From assembly GCA_002307725.1 (NCBI GenBank), contig DBUB01000010.1, positions 1 to 64,000 of the forward strand: a DNA stretch of 64,000 nt. Reading direction: 5' to 3'. A model generated the notes under the pieces. That model ran no database searches. It was not told the origin of the DNA and was given only the letters and a program-made list of their open reading frames with translations. Below are positions 7,532-16,042 of this stretch, piece by piece (the stretch's first letter is position 1; each line of letters opens with the position of its first letter). Made by a program: the position numbers and the translations under genes. The DNA is from Alphaproteobacteria bacterium UBA1301 (GTDB lineage: Bacteria > Pseudomonadota > Alphaproteobacteria > Micropepsales > Micropepsaceae).

Positions 7532-8182
7532 ATGATGGACTCCACGCGCATGAAGCGGGACGACCGGCGGGCGCAGATCATCGCGGTGGCGCGTGCGGCC
7601 TTCATTCGCGAAGGCTACGCGGCGGTGTCGATGTCGAAGATTTCGGAGACGGTCGGCGGCTCCAAGCGCACCCTTTACAGCCTGTTCCCGTCCAAGAAGG
7701 ATTTGTTCTTTACCGTGATCGATCTCGAATGCACGCGGCTGTTTGATCACGTCTTCGAACTCGGACCCTCGCTGGCCGATCTGCGCTCGGCGGTGGTGCT
7801 GTTCGCCCAGCGCTTCCTTTCCCGCCTCCTCAGCGAGGACAACATCGCCTTGCAGCGGATGGTGATAGCGGAATCGGTGCGCTTTCCGGAAGTGGGGCAG
7901 GCGCTGTTCGAATTCGCCCATCAGCGCGGCATCGAGCGGCTGACGCCGTATCTGCAGCAGGCGATGGCCTCCAAGCTGCTGCGTCCCGGCAATCCCCGCG
8001 AGGTCGCGTTGCGCCTACTCGAAATGTGCACCTCAAGTCATCTCGGGCAGTTGCGATTGTGGAACATAGCGAAGGATGTCACCTCCGCCGAACTCGAAAA
8101 GAGTGCCTATAACGTGATGATCTGTTTTCTGGCCGCCTATGGCACCGATGCGCTCGCCAACGAAGTCCGCGCGCTGGCCTGA
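7532..8182 (+). CDS. TetR/AcrR-family repressor 1
   Basis: This roughly 216-residue regulator has the TetR DNA-binding domain in its first 60 residues (KRDDRRAQIIAVARAAFIRE, GYAAVSMSKISETVGGSKRT, LYSLFPSKKDLF). A ligand domain of the C-terminal AefR-like type follows. It should repress the divergent pump gene from the palindrome at 7365-7385. Start at ATG 7532 (MMDSTRMKRDD); ATG 7550 is an alternative. Its stop is only 4 bp from the convergent stop of the second pump gene. It is the most diverged of the three TetR paralogues here. Confidence 0.88.
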   Translation: MMDSTRMKRDDRRAQIIAVARAAFIREGYAAVSMSKISETVGGSKRTLYSLFPSKKDLFFTVIDLECTRLFDHVFELGPSLADLRSAVVLFAQRFLSRLLSEDNIALQRMVIAESVRFPEVGQALFEFAHQRGIERLTPYLQQAMASKLLRPGNPREVALRLLEMCTSSHLGQLRLWNIAKDVTSAELEKSAYNVMICFLAAYGTDALANEVRALA

Positions 8183-8186
8183 AGCT

Positions 8187-9749
8187 TTAAGGCCCCACTG
8201 GCGGTTTGCCGTTGCCGTTGCCGCCCGCTTGCCGCGGCGGTTTGGGTGCGATCCAGACCGCGGCTGCGGTAATTAATAGCACAACGCTGATCTCCAAGAA
8301 GGCATTGTTGGTACCGAGCTGGGCAGCCTGTTGCAGCACCGCCATGTCGAACAAGCCGCGCGCCCTGCCTTCGGAAAAACCGCTGGACTGCATCAGGTTC
8401 AGCAAGTCCTGGCCATGTTGCAGAGTCCCGGCCAGCACGGCTTTGTTCCATTTGATGGCGTCTTCCCACACTGCGACCACGATGGCGGTGGCGATGGCGC
8501 CCGACAGCGTCCGGATGAAGTTGAACTGGCCGGCGCCCGCGGCGGTGTCTTTGACCGGCAGCGAACTGACCGACATGTCCATCAGCGGAATCAGGATCAG
8601 CGGGAAGCTGATGCCTTGCAGCACTTGGGGCCACAGCGACTGCGCAAAGGTGACGTCGAGATTGAAGAAGATGCGCGACAGGCTCGAAGCGGCGCAGAAC
8701 AGTACGCCGACCATGACGATGCCGCGATGATCGTATTTGCTCATCAGCTTGGTGGTGAGTGGCGCTACCGGCAGGGAAATCAGTCCGGCAAAGGCGGTAT
8801 TGTAACCGGCCTGCGTCGCCGTATAGCCCAAGATGTTTTGCAGCCACAGCGGCACCAGCACCACCGCGCCGAACATGGCGCCATAGGCCAGGAAGATCAC
8901 GAACATCGACACCGAGAAGGCGCGGTTCTTGAAGATGCGCAGATCGACGATCGGCTGCTTGTCGGTCATCTCCCAGATCACGAAGCTGATAAAGCCGATA
9001 ATGGTGACGATCAGCAGCGAGACGATGAAGGAGTTGTTGAACCAGTCCATGTTCTGGCCGTTGCCGAGCATGACTTGCAGCGCGCCGACCCACAAAATCA
9101 AAAGTCCCAGTCCGACGAAATCGACCGGCGTCTTCTTGGTTGGCATTTCGTGTTTCTTGAGCACGTACCAGGCCAGAATGGCCAGCGGAATCGCCAACGG
9201 CAGCTTGAAGTGAAAGGCCCAGGGCCAACTCCACTGGTCGGTGATGATGCCGCCCAGAACCGGGCCCGCCACCGGCCCCAGGATGGTGGTCATCGCCCAC
9301 ACGGCCAGCGCCGGCATTTCGTATTTCTTGGGCACGACGGTGAGCAGCAGGGTCTGCGACAAAGGGATCAGCGGCCCGCCGCAGATGCCGAGCATGATGC
9401 GGAAGGCGATCAGCATCGGCAGCGTGGTCGCCAGTCCGCACAGCACCGAGACGAAGCCGAACCCGGCGATGCCGAGCACGAACACACGCACCGGCCCGAA
9501 GCGTTCGGCCAGCCAGCCGGTCAGCGGCACCATGATGGCTTCGGCCACCGCATAGGAGGTGATCACCCAAGTGCCGTCAGCGCTCGATACCGCCAGTGAG
9601 CCGGCGATCTGCGGCACCAGCACGTTGACGATGGTGATGTCCATGACGGCGAGGAAATTCGCCAACGCCAGCACAAGCACCACCAAGGCCAGTGTCAGGC
9701 CATGGGCGTGTTCTTTATCCTGGGCGTCGTCGGCCGTGGTCACGGGCAT
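8187..9749 (-). CDS. emrB: DHA2-type MFS multidrug exporter (EmrB family), copy 2
   Basis: This 520-residue, 14-helix inner-membrane drug:proton antiporter contains ALANFLAVMDITIVNVLVPQ, WVITSYAVAEAIMVPLTGWL and ERFGPVRVFVLG. The C-terminus ends in a Gly/Asn-rich tail (QAGGNGNGKPPVGP). It lies 3 bp after the EmrA-type adaptor gene, which follows the outer-membrane factor gene. This three-gene operon would form a complete EmrAB-TolC-type tripartite pump. Its last 102 bp are duplicated at 5532-5633. Confidence 0.92.
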   Translation of the reverse strand: MPVTTADDAQDKEHAHGLTLALVVLVLALANFLAVMDITIVNVLVPQIAGSLAVSSADGTWVITSYAVAEAIMVPLTGWLAERFGPVRVFVLGIAGFGFVSVLCGLATTLPMLIAFRIMLGICGGPLIPLSQTLLLTVVPKKYEMPALAVWAMTTILGPVAGPVLGGIITDQWSWPWAFHFKLPLAIPLAILAWYVLKKHEMPTKKTPVDFVGLGLLILWVGALQVMLGNGQNMDWFNNSFIVSLLIVTIIGFISFVIWEMTDKQPIVDLRIFKNRAFSVSMFVIFLAYGAMFGAVVLVPLWLQNILGYTATQAGYNTAFAGLISLPVAPLTTKLMSKYDHRGIVMVGVLFCAASSLSRIFFNLDVTFAQSLWPQVLQGISFPLILIPLMDMSVSSLPVKDTAAGAGQFNFIRTLSGAIATAIVVAVWEDAIKWNKAVLAGTLQHGQDLLNLMQSSGFSEGRARGLFDMAVLQQAAQLGTNNAFLEISVVLLITAAAVWIAPKPPRQAGGNGNGKPPVGP

Positions 9750-9752
9750 CGC

Positions 9753-10742
9753 CTACTTCGAAATGTCGATGGAAACCTTCATCGACAGACCGACGCGCAA
9801 GGGATGGTCCTTCAGTTCGGCCGGATCGAGCGCGATGCGCACCGGAATGCGCTGCACCACTTTGATCCAGTTGCCGGTGGCGTTCTGGGCCGGGATGATG
9901 GCGAAGGCCGCGCCGGTGCCGCCGCCCAATCCCGCGACCGTGCCGTGGAACTTGACCGACGAGCCATAGAGATCGGAGGTCAGGGTCACGGTTTGGCCGG
10001 GACGCACTTTGGCGAGCTGGTCTTCCTTGAAATTGGCGTCGACATAAACATCCTGGATCGGCACCACCGCCATGATCGGCCGTCCCGCCGCCGCCATCTG
10101 GCCGACCTGGATATTGCGCTGGGCGACGATGCCAGTAACCGGCGCGGCAATCACGGTACGCGAGAGATTCAGCTTGGCGGTGTCGAGCTGCGCCTTGGCG
10201 GCCAGCACTTCCGGATGGTGTTCGACCGAGGTGTTTGCGGTCAGCGCCTCGGCGGCCTGTAACGCGGCGCAGGAGGCTTCATAGGCCGCCTTGTAGCTGG
10301 AGAATTCTTCCTTCGACATGGCGCCGGTGTTCTGAATCGTGGCGCGGCGCTGGTAGTCGAGGCGGGTGCGGTTGCAGTCGGCCCGGCGCGCGGCGGCTTG
10401 GCCGAAATACGTGCGCACCTTGCGCAGCGTGGCGCCGTAGCCGGCTTCGGCCTGGTTCACCAAAAGCTGCGCATCGGCCGGATCGATCACCACCAGCACG
10501 GCGCCCTTTTCGACATGCTGCGAGTCGTGGACTTTCACTTCCATGACGCGGCCGTTGGTCAGCGGGGTCACCTGCGCCGGCGAGACGTTGACGTAAGCGT
10601 CGTCGGTCGAAACGTAATTGGAGCCGATGAAAAACCAATACGCCACCGCAAGGATCGCGATCACGGCGACGGCGATGCCGAGCCAAGCAAACAGCTTCTT
10701 GCGGGTTTCGCTGAGACCTTCGGTTCCGGTACTATCGGTCAT
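9753..10742 (-). CDS. emrA: EmrA/HlyD-family membrane fusion (adaptor) protein
   Basis: The protein has about 329 residues from ATG 10742; GTG at 10754, overlapping the upstream stop, is an alternative start. There is one N-terminal membrane helix (KLFAWLGIAVAVIAILAVAY), then the barrel-sandwich half-motif VSTDDAYVNVSPAQVTPLTN and GRVMEVKVHDSQHVEKG, a coiled-coil hairpin at about residues 90-170, and the second half APVTGIVAQRNIQVGQ. It bridges the MFS pump and the outer-membrane channel in the periplasm. Gene order is outer-membrane factor, adaptor, pump. Confidence 0.93.
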   Translation of the reverse strand: MTDSTGTEGLSETRKKLFAWLGIAVAVIAILAVAYWFFIGSNYVSTDDAYVNVSPAQVTPLTNGRVMEVKVHDSQHVEKGAVLVVIDPADAQLLVNQAEAGYGATLRKVRTYFGQAAARRADCNRTRLDYQRRATIQNTGAMSKEEFSSYKAAYEASCAALQAAEALTANTSVEHHPEVLAAKAQLDTAKLNLSRTVIAAPVTGIVAQRNIQVGQMAAAGRPIMAVVPIQDVYVDANFKEDQLAKVRPGQTVTLTSDLYGSSVKFHGTVAGLGGGTGAAFAIIPAQNATGNWIKVVQRIPVRIALDPAELKDHPLRVGLSMKVSIDISK

Positions 10743-10750
10743 GCGCTTTC

Positions 10751-12193
10751 TCACTTCTTTTCGATGTAACCGCCACCGAGGGCGCGAACCAGTGCGATGT
10801 CATGGACGAAGGCCTGGGCTTCGAAATCGGCCACTGCCATGCGGATTGCCAGCAATTTGTCTTCAACCGTCAGCACGTCGATATAGCGCGCCAGTCCGGC
10901 ATCGTAGCGGGTCTTGATTACGCGATAGGCATTCTCGCTTTCGCTGAGTGCCTTGCGGGCGTGCAGAAGCTCGCCTTCCAGCGCCTTGCGGTCGCCATAG
11001 GCGTCGGCGACGTCGCGCAGGGCATTGGCGAGGGTCTTGTCGTAAAGCGCCACAGCGGCGTCGTATTTGGCACGGGAGGCGCGATAGATCGCTTTGTTGC
11101 GGCCGTAGTCGAAGATCGGCAGACGCAGCGCCGGGCCGATAGCCGCCATCTCGGAGGAGGCGTTCAAAAGATATTTGGCGTCGAGGGTGCCGAGGCCATA
11201 CATCCCGGTGATGTCGATGTTGGGATAGAAGTTCGCGTTGGCGGCCTCGATGCCGAAGCCGGCCGCTTCGACGTTCTTGCGCGCCGCCACGATGTCCGGG
11301 CGGCGTCCGATCAAGTTCACCGTGAGCGCGGCGGGCAGGCCGTTCGAGCGCAAGGGATGGGTTCCGGCCGGCACGATGGTGAGACCGTAATCGGGGCCTT
11401 TGCCGCTGAGCGCCGCAATGGCATGGCGCACCTTGGCGACGGCCCCTTTCACCGCTTCGATCTGCACCTTGGCGGTTTCAAGCTGGGCACGGGCCTGACT
11501 GCGCGCGGCCTCGTTCTCCAGACCCGCATGGAAGCGCTTTTCGACCAGTCCGGCGCTTTCGCTGCGCACCTTGACGGCATCCTCGGCCGTCGCTTGGTCG
11601 GCGAAAAGCTGGGTCAGCACGGCGTAATAGGTCGCCATGCCAGCGGCGATCTGCAGTTTGGCGGAGGCTTCGTCGGCCTTGGCCGCGTCGGCCGCGGTCA
11701 TCGCGGCAGCGAAATTGGCGTGGTTTTTCCCGAACAGGTCGAGCTGGTACTGCATCCCAAGCGACAGGGCCGCCATATTGTGGAAGCCCTTGGGCAGATA
11801 CGGCTGGAACATCGCCGGGAAGCCGATGTTCTGGGTGATCTCGGTTTCCATGAAGGTGCCGTTGCCGACGATGGTCGGCCAGAGCAGCGATTCATTGATA
11901 TCGGCCATCGCTTCGGCGGCGCGCACCCGGGCCGCCGCCATCTTGAGGTCGGGCGAATCCTTCAGCGCATCGGCAATCAGCCGGTCGAGCTGCGGGTCAG
12001 AATAGGTTTTCCACCAAGCATCCTCCGGCCAAGCGGCTTGCGGCGCCGCCGTGCTTTTGGCCGACTCGAAGGTGGCGGGCGGCGCCATCTCAGGCTTGGG
12101 ACCGAGATCGGGCGCACAACCCGCGAGAGAAAATGCCGCGATTCCTGCGAGGAGAGTGGTGCTCTTCAGGGCTCTTCGGCTCAAATTGGCCAT
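10751..12193 (-). CDS. NodT-family outer-membrane efflux lipoprotein (TolC-like)
   Basis: This 480-residue protein has a lipoprotein signal (ALKSTTLLAGIAAFSLAGC; lipobox Cys at about residue 26). Two outer-membrane efflux repeats follow, including AWWKTYSDPQLDRLIADAL, VNLIGRRPDIVAARKNVEAA and TRYDAGLARYIDVLTVE. These mark the RND/NodT channel family, which trimerises into an outer-membrane and periplasmic tunnel. It is the first gene of the efflux operon. Its promoter region is shared with the divergent TetR gene at 12277 and contains a GTAC palindrome at 12209-12229, 16 bp upstream of the start. Confidence 0.93.
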   Translation of the reverse strand: MANLSRRALKSTTLLAGIAAFSLAGCAPDLGPKPEMAPPATFESAKSTAAPQAAWPEDAWWKTYSDPQLDRLIADALKDSPDLKMAAARVRAAEAMADINESLLWPTIVGNGTFMETEITQNIGFPAMFQPYLPKGFHNMAALSLGMQYQLDLFGKNHANFAAAMTAADAAKADEASAKLQIAAGMATYYAVLTQLFADQATAEDAVKVRSESAGLVEKRFHAGLENEAARSQARAQLETAKVQIEAVKGAVAKVRHAIAALSGKGPDYGLTIVPAGTHPLRSNGLPAALTVNLIGRRPDIVAARKNVEAAGFGIEAANANFYPNIDITGMYGLGTLDAKYLLNASSEMAAIGPALRLPIFDYGRNKAIYRASRAKYDAAVALYDKTLANALRDVADAYGDRKALEGELLHARKALSESENAYRVIKTRYDAGLARYIDVLTVEDKLLAIRMAVADFEAQAFVHDIALVRALGGGYIEKK

Positions 12194-12208
12194 TGGCGAC
12201 CTGCAATC

Positions 12209-12229
12209 TGTACGATACAGTACGGTACA
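12209..12229. promoter_or_regulatory. TetR operator between the efflux operon and TetR 2
   Basis: TGTACGATAC-A-GTACGGTACA is a 21-bp dyad with two mismatched positions. It shares the GTAC(G)-GTAC half-site logic of the sites at 7365 and 13308. It lies 16 bp from the start codon of the outer-membrane factor and about 48 bp before TetR 2, where a repressor could block both promoters. Confidence 0.7.
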
Positions 12230-12276
12230 AACACGAAGTTCGCGCGGGTGTCAAGGTGTCTGGAGGCCGACGAAAA

Positions 12277-12936
12277 ATGGACTTGGCGGAGCCCAAAAAG
12301 GTCACGCCGGACGAGCGGCGGGGTCACATCCTGGACATCGCCTATGCGGCGTTCATCCGGGACGGTTATTCCGGCACCTCGATGGCGCGCATCGCGGCGC
12401 AGGTCGGCGGCTCGAAGACGACGCTCTACAACTATTTCGAATCCAAGAAAGAGTTGTTCGTCGCCGTGGTCGACCGCGAATGTGCCAAGCTGTTCGATCA
12501 GATTTTCGTCGCCACCGAGATCGCCGGTGATTTCCGCGACCGGGTTCTGGAATTGGCGCGCCGCCTGCTCGATGCCATGCTGTCCGATGAGTTGATCGAG
12601 GCCTATCGCCTCATCGTCGCGGAATCGGCACGGTTTCCCGAAATCGGCCTCGCCATGCACGATATCGCGCTCAGGCGCGGCATCCAGCATCTGGCGGCGT
12701 TCTTCAAGCGCGCCATAGAGGCGGGCGAGATGCGCAGCGTCAATCCGAAGATGGCGGCCGAGCAGTTTTTCGATCTTACCACCGGCACGCTGCACAAGGT
12801 GCGGTTATGGAACGTGCTTACCACGATCGAGCCTGAGCGAATGAAGGTCGAGTCCGAGCGCGTCGCGGCGACGTTCCTCGCCGCGTTCGGCAACGAGGCG
12901 TTCCGCCGCGCTGCGCGCGAATATTCAGGGTACTGA
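12277..12936 (+). CDS. TetR/AcrR-family repressor 2
   Basis: This 219-residue regulator has the HTH segment PDERRGHILDIAYAAFIRD, GYSGTSMARIAAQVGGSKTT, LYNYFESKKELF, followed by an AefR-like ligand-binding domain (IVAESARFPEIGLAMHDIAL). It is divergent from the outer-membrane-factor/adaptor/pump operon with an operator between, so it is the likely local repressor. The start at 12277 has GGAGG about 12 bp upstream and lies beyond the operator; an in-frame ATG at 12133 would overlap the neighbouring gene. It is close in sequence to TetR 3. Confidence 0.9.
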   Translation: MDLAEPKKVTPDERRGHILDIAYAAFIRDGYSGTSMARIAAQVGGSKTTLYNYFESKKELFVAVVDRECAKLFDQIFVATEIAGDFRDRVLELARRLLDAMLSDELIEAYRLIVAESARFPEIGLAMHDIALRRGIQHLAAFFKRAIEAGEMRSVNPKMAAEQFFDLTTGTLHKVRLWNVLTTIEPERMKVESERVAATFLAAFGNEAFRRAAREYSGY

Positions 12937-12967
12937 CGAAAGCTCGAGCGGCGGGCATCCTGACGCG

Positions 12968-13093
12968 ACCCTCCTCAAGGGAGGAGCTATCGCATATGAG
13001 CTTCATCCACTGTTGTCATGGCCCGCGACTGCGGGCCATGACAAGTGGGGTTCGAATTCCATCTGCGATAGCCTTGTCCCTCAAGAGGAGGGT
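12968..13093. repeat. Composite palindromic intergenic repeat (REP/BIME-like)
   Basis: The outer arms ACCCTCCTC...GCTATCGCA (12968-12994) and TGCGATAGC...GAGGAGGGT (13064-13093) are imperfect inverse copies. They enclose a hairpin with a perfect 14-bp stem, TTGTCATGGCCCGC / GCGGGCCATGACAA (13013-13044). The motif GCTATCGCATATG followed by TTGTCATGGCCCGCGACTGC also occurs at 53106-53151. The remainder of 13094-13300 shows no gene. Confidence 0.75.
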
Positions 13094-13307
13094 GACGTGA
13101 TCTCGCCGGTAGGCTGTCGCCACCCAACTCAAGGAGAGGGCAAATGGGTTCCTCAAGATGAGGCGCTGGCGTGGGATTTTCAGGAGGAAAGAGATTGCAA
13201 GGGCGGCTCGGCAGTTTGGGGAAACGTGCCTACGCGGGAATTTTGCGCTGCCGCCCTTGCAGTCATCACCGGGTCTTACCGGCGAAGCCCGATAGGGCAT
13301 CTTGTTG

Positions 13308-13327
13308 ACTGTACTGTACAGTACAGT
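13308..13327. promoter_or_regulatory. TetR operator upstream of TetR 3
   Basis: ACTGTACTGTACAGTACAGT is a perfect 20-bp palindrome located 70 bp before the TetR 3 start codon. It belongs to the same GTAC-rich class as the sites at 7365 and 12209. No divergent gene is present, so it should serve TetR 3 autoregulation. Confidence 0.75.
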
Positions 13328-13396
13328 AGACTGTGCGGCGCCAAAGTCAAGCAAATACTCTTACGCCGAGGCGGGCGCGGAGGCTAAACAGGCGGC

Positions 13397-14056
13397 ATGG
13401 TTATGGTTGAGGGCAGGAAGCCCAGTCCGGACGAACGTCGTGCTGCGATCCTCGACATCGCGCGCGAAGCTTTTTTGCAGGATGGTTATTCCGGCACATC
13501 GATGAGCCGCATTGCCGCGCTGGTCGGCGGCTCGAAGGCCACGCTCTACAATTACTTCCCGTCCAAGAAGGAATTGTTCGTCGCGGTAATCGACCGCGAA
13601 ACGGCAGGTCTTTACGACCGCATCTTCAATGTCAGTTTGTCGGCGGACGAGCCGCGTGCGGCGATCACGGAACTGGTGCGCCGGTGCCTGGACGGGCTTT
13701 TGTCCGACACCATCGTCTCGGGCTACCGCCTCATTATCGCCGAAGCGGGCCGTTTCCCAGAGATCGGGCGGACGGCCTACGAATTGGCGGTGCGCCGGGG
13801 TCTGGAGCGAATCGCGCGTTTCTTTGCCCAAGCGATCACCGATGGGGCTTTGCGGCCGTGCAACCCGATGGACGCGGCGGACACTTTCCTCGACCTGACG
13901 GCCGGCAACCTGCACACCCAGCGGCTGTGGAACTCGGTCGATGCGCTGGGTGCCGAGGCCCTCGAAACCGAGACGCAGCGCATTACGGCGGTGTTTCTGG
14001 CAGCCTACGGTAACGACGATTTGTGCCGCGCGGCCCGGAAAAACGATTGCCCTTGA
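13397..14056 (+). CDS. TetR/AcrR-family repressor 3 (no adjacent efflux gene)
   Basis: This 219-residue regulator has an N-terminal HTH (PDERRAAILDIAREAFLQD, GYSGTSMSRIAALVGGSKAT, LYNYFPSKKELF) close to that of TetR 2. Its C-terminal domain (IIAEAGRFPEIGRTAYELAV) is of the same AefR-like class. GGAGG about 13 bp upstream supports the start. A perfect palindrome lies 70 bp upstream. It is followed, after 137 bp, by the fatty-acid synthesis genes on the same strand, and no pump stands beside it. It may be a duplicate of TetR 2 acting in trans on the efflux genes. Confidence 0.88.
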   Translation: MVMVEGRKPSPDERRAAILDIAREAFLQDGYSGTSMSRIAALVGGSKATLYNYFPSKKELFVAVIDRETAGLYDRIFNVSLSADEPRAAITELVRRCLDGLLSDTIVSGYRLIIAEAGRFPEIGRTAYELAVRRGLERIARFFAQAITDGALRPCNPMDAADTFLDLTAGNLHTQRLWNSVDALGAEALETETQRITAVFLAAYGNDDLCRAARKNDCP

Positions 14057-14192
14057 CTGTGGCTTTGGCGCGCGGACCCAGGCATGCAAGGACCTGTGCT
14101 TGACTTAAGGGACTACCCTTGATTTGTCTCGCCCGGCTTCGGGCTTCGTCGCATTATCCGCGGCGCATTCCCGGTTTAGGGGCTTCTGCTTG

Positions 14193-15149
14193 ATGACGCG
14201 TGCATTCCTTTTTCCCGGACAGGGCAGTCAGGCCGTCGGCATGGGCAAGCTGCTCGCCGATGCCTTTGCCTCGGCGCGGGACGTTTTTCACGAAGTCGAT
14301 GACGCCTTGTCGCAGAACCTCTCCCGCCTGATGTGGGAAGGTCCCGACGCCGATCTCGTCCTGACCGAAAATGCCCAGCCCGCCATCATGGCCGCTTCGA
14401 TCGCGGTGTTGCGCGTGATGCAGTGCGAGGCCGGGCTCGAACTTCACACCCACGGCAAGCTGGTCGCCGGTCATTCGCTTGGTGAATACGCGGCGCTGTG
14501 TGCCGCCGGGGCCTTGACGCTCGGCGATACGGCACGGCTGCTGAAAATTCGCGGCCAAGCCATGCAGGCCGCGGTGCCGGTGGGCGTCGGCGCGATGTTT
14601 GTGCTGATTGGTGCCGATGTGGCGCTGGCTGAGGATGTGGCGAACGAAGCCGTCGCCGATGCGGTGGAAGCAAACCCCGTGTGCGTCGTCGCCAACGACA
14701 ATGCGCCGGGCCAAGTGGTGATCTCCGGTCTGAAAGCCACGGTGACGCGCGCCGGCGAACTCGCCAAAGTCAGAGGCGTCAAGCGCGTCTTGCCGCTGGC
14801 CGTCAGCGCCCCATTCCATTGCCCGATGATGCAGCCCGCCGCCGACAAAATGGCCGAGGCGCTGGCTGCCGTGACCATCCGCCCACCGGTGGTGCCGGTG
14901 GTGGCCAATGTCACTGCCGAGCCGACGAGCGAACCCGAATCGATCCGCCGCCTGCTGGTCGAACAAGTCACTGGCCGCGTGCGCTGGCGCGAAAGCGTTG
15001 CCTCCTTCCGCAGCCTCGGTGTCGCGACCACGGTCGAATTCGGCGGCAACAAGGTGCTTACCGGCATGGTGAAGCGGATCGACAAGGATCTGGCGACGCT
15101 CAATCTCGATCTGCCGGCCGACGTCGAAGCGTTTGCGAGGACCCTCTGA
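14193..15149 (+). CDS. fabD: Malonyl-CoA:ACP transacylase
   Basis: This 318-residue enzyme loads malonyl groups on acyl carrier protein for type II fatty-acid synthesis. FLFPGQGSQAVGMG at the N-terminus and the nucleophile elbow VAGHSLGEY (Ser95) are intact, and the later PFHCPMM supplies the catalytic His. The start at ATG 14193 gives the family N-terminus MTRAFLFPGQGSQ. It overlaps fabG by one base and opens the fabD-fabG-acpP-fabF cluster. Confidence 0.96.
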   Translation: MTRAFLFPGQGSQAVGMGKLLADAFASARDVFHEVDDALSQNLSRLMWEGPDADLVLTENAQPAIMAASIAVLRVMQCEAGLELHTHGKLVAGHSLGEYAALCAAGALTLGDTARLLKIRGQAMQAAVPVGVGAMFVLIGADVALAEDVANEAVADAVEANPVCVVANDNAPGQVVISGLKATVTRAGELAKVRGVKRVLPLAVSAPFHCPMMQPAADKMAEALAAVTIRPPVVPVVANVTAEPTSEPESIRRLLVEQVTGRVRWRESVASFRSLGVATTVEFGGNKVLTGMVKRIDKDLATLNLDLPADVEAFARTL

Positions 15150-15889
15150 TGTTCGACCTCACCGGCAAAGTCGCGCTTGTCACGGGCGCTTCCGGCGGCA
15201 TCGGCCGCGCCATTGCCCAGGCGCTGCATGCGCAGGGCGCTACCGTCGTGCTGTCCGGCACCCGCGCCGAGGCGCTTGAGGCGCTCAAAGCCGAGTTGGG
15301 GACGCGCGCGTTCGTGGCGGCCTGCAATCTCGCCGACGCTGCCGCCGTGGACGCTCTGCCGAAAGCGGCCGAAGCTGCCGCCGGAGCGCCGATCGACATC
15401 CTCATCAACAACGCCGGTGTGACGCGCGACAATCTCTCCATGCGCATGAAGGACGAAGAGTGGGACACGGTCATCGCCGTCGATCTCACCGCCGCTTTCC
15501 GCCTGTCGCGCGCCTGTTTGCGCGGTATGATGAAGAAGCGCTGGGGCCGTATCATCTCGGTGACGTCGGTGATCGGTTCGGTCGGCAACCCGGGTCAGTG
15601 CAATTATGCCGCGGCCAAAGCGGGCCTTGCCGCGATGTCGAAATCGATCGCTTATGAGGTCGCCAGCCGCGGCGTTACTGCGAATTGCGTCGCCCCCGGA
15701 TTCATCGGTACGCCAATGACCGATGTGCTGACCGACGCGCAGAAACAGGCCACAACGGCCAGAATTCCTGCTTCCCGGATGGGCCAGCCGGCGGAAATTG
15801 CCGCGGCGGTGGTTTACTTGGCCAGCGAGGAAGCAGCCTATGTTACCGGTCAGACCGTCCATGTGAATGGTGGTCTAGCTATGGTTTAA
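15149..15889 (+). CDS. fabG: 3-oxoacyl-ACP reductase
   Basis: This 246-residue short-chain dehydrogenase reduces beta-ketoacyl-ACP with NADPH. The cofactor motif TGASGGIGR lies at residues 12-20 and the catalytic triad is Ser140, Tyr153 and Lys157 (SVTSVIGS, CNYAAAKAG). The C-terminal YVTGQTVHVNGGLAMV is typical of FabG. Its ATG overlaps the fabD stop. The 150 bp to acpP show no gene and probably hold the acpP promoter. Confidence 0.97.
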   Translation: MFDLTGKVALVTGASGGIGRAIAQALHAQGATVVLSGTRAEALEALKAELGTRAFVAACNLADAAAVDALPKAAEAAAGAPIDILINNAGVTRDNLSMRMKDEEWDTVIAVDLTAAFRLSRACLRGMMKKRWGRIISVTSVIGSVGNPGQCNYAAAKAGLAAMSKSIAYEVASRGVTANCVAPGFIGTPMTDVLTDAQKQATTARIPASRMGQPAEIAAAVVYLASEEAAYVTGQTVHVNGGLAMV

Positions 15890-16042
15890 TAGTCGTTTCA
15901 ACTACTTAGTGCCTGTGGCGGGACGGAAGTCTTTGTGTTACGAAGCTGCCAACCCCCATGTGGATTTCGTCAGTGAGGGCCCTTGCCGCGGGCCATGTCC
16001 AACGCAAGCGCGGCGTGAACTAAAGAAAGGCTTAGAGAAGCA

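Noticed and set aside
13044..13063. GGGGTTCGAATTCC, another tRNA-like T-loop
   Set aside because: Stems do not pair and it lies inside the composite palindromic repeat.
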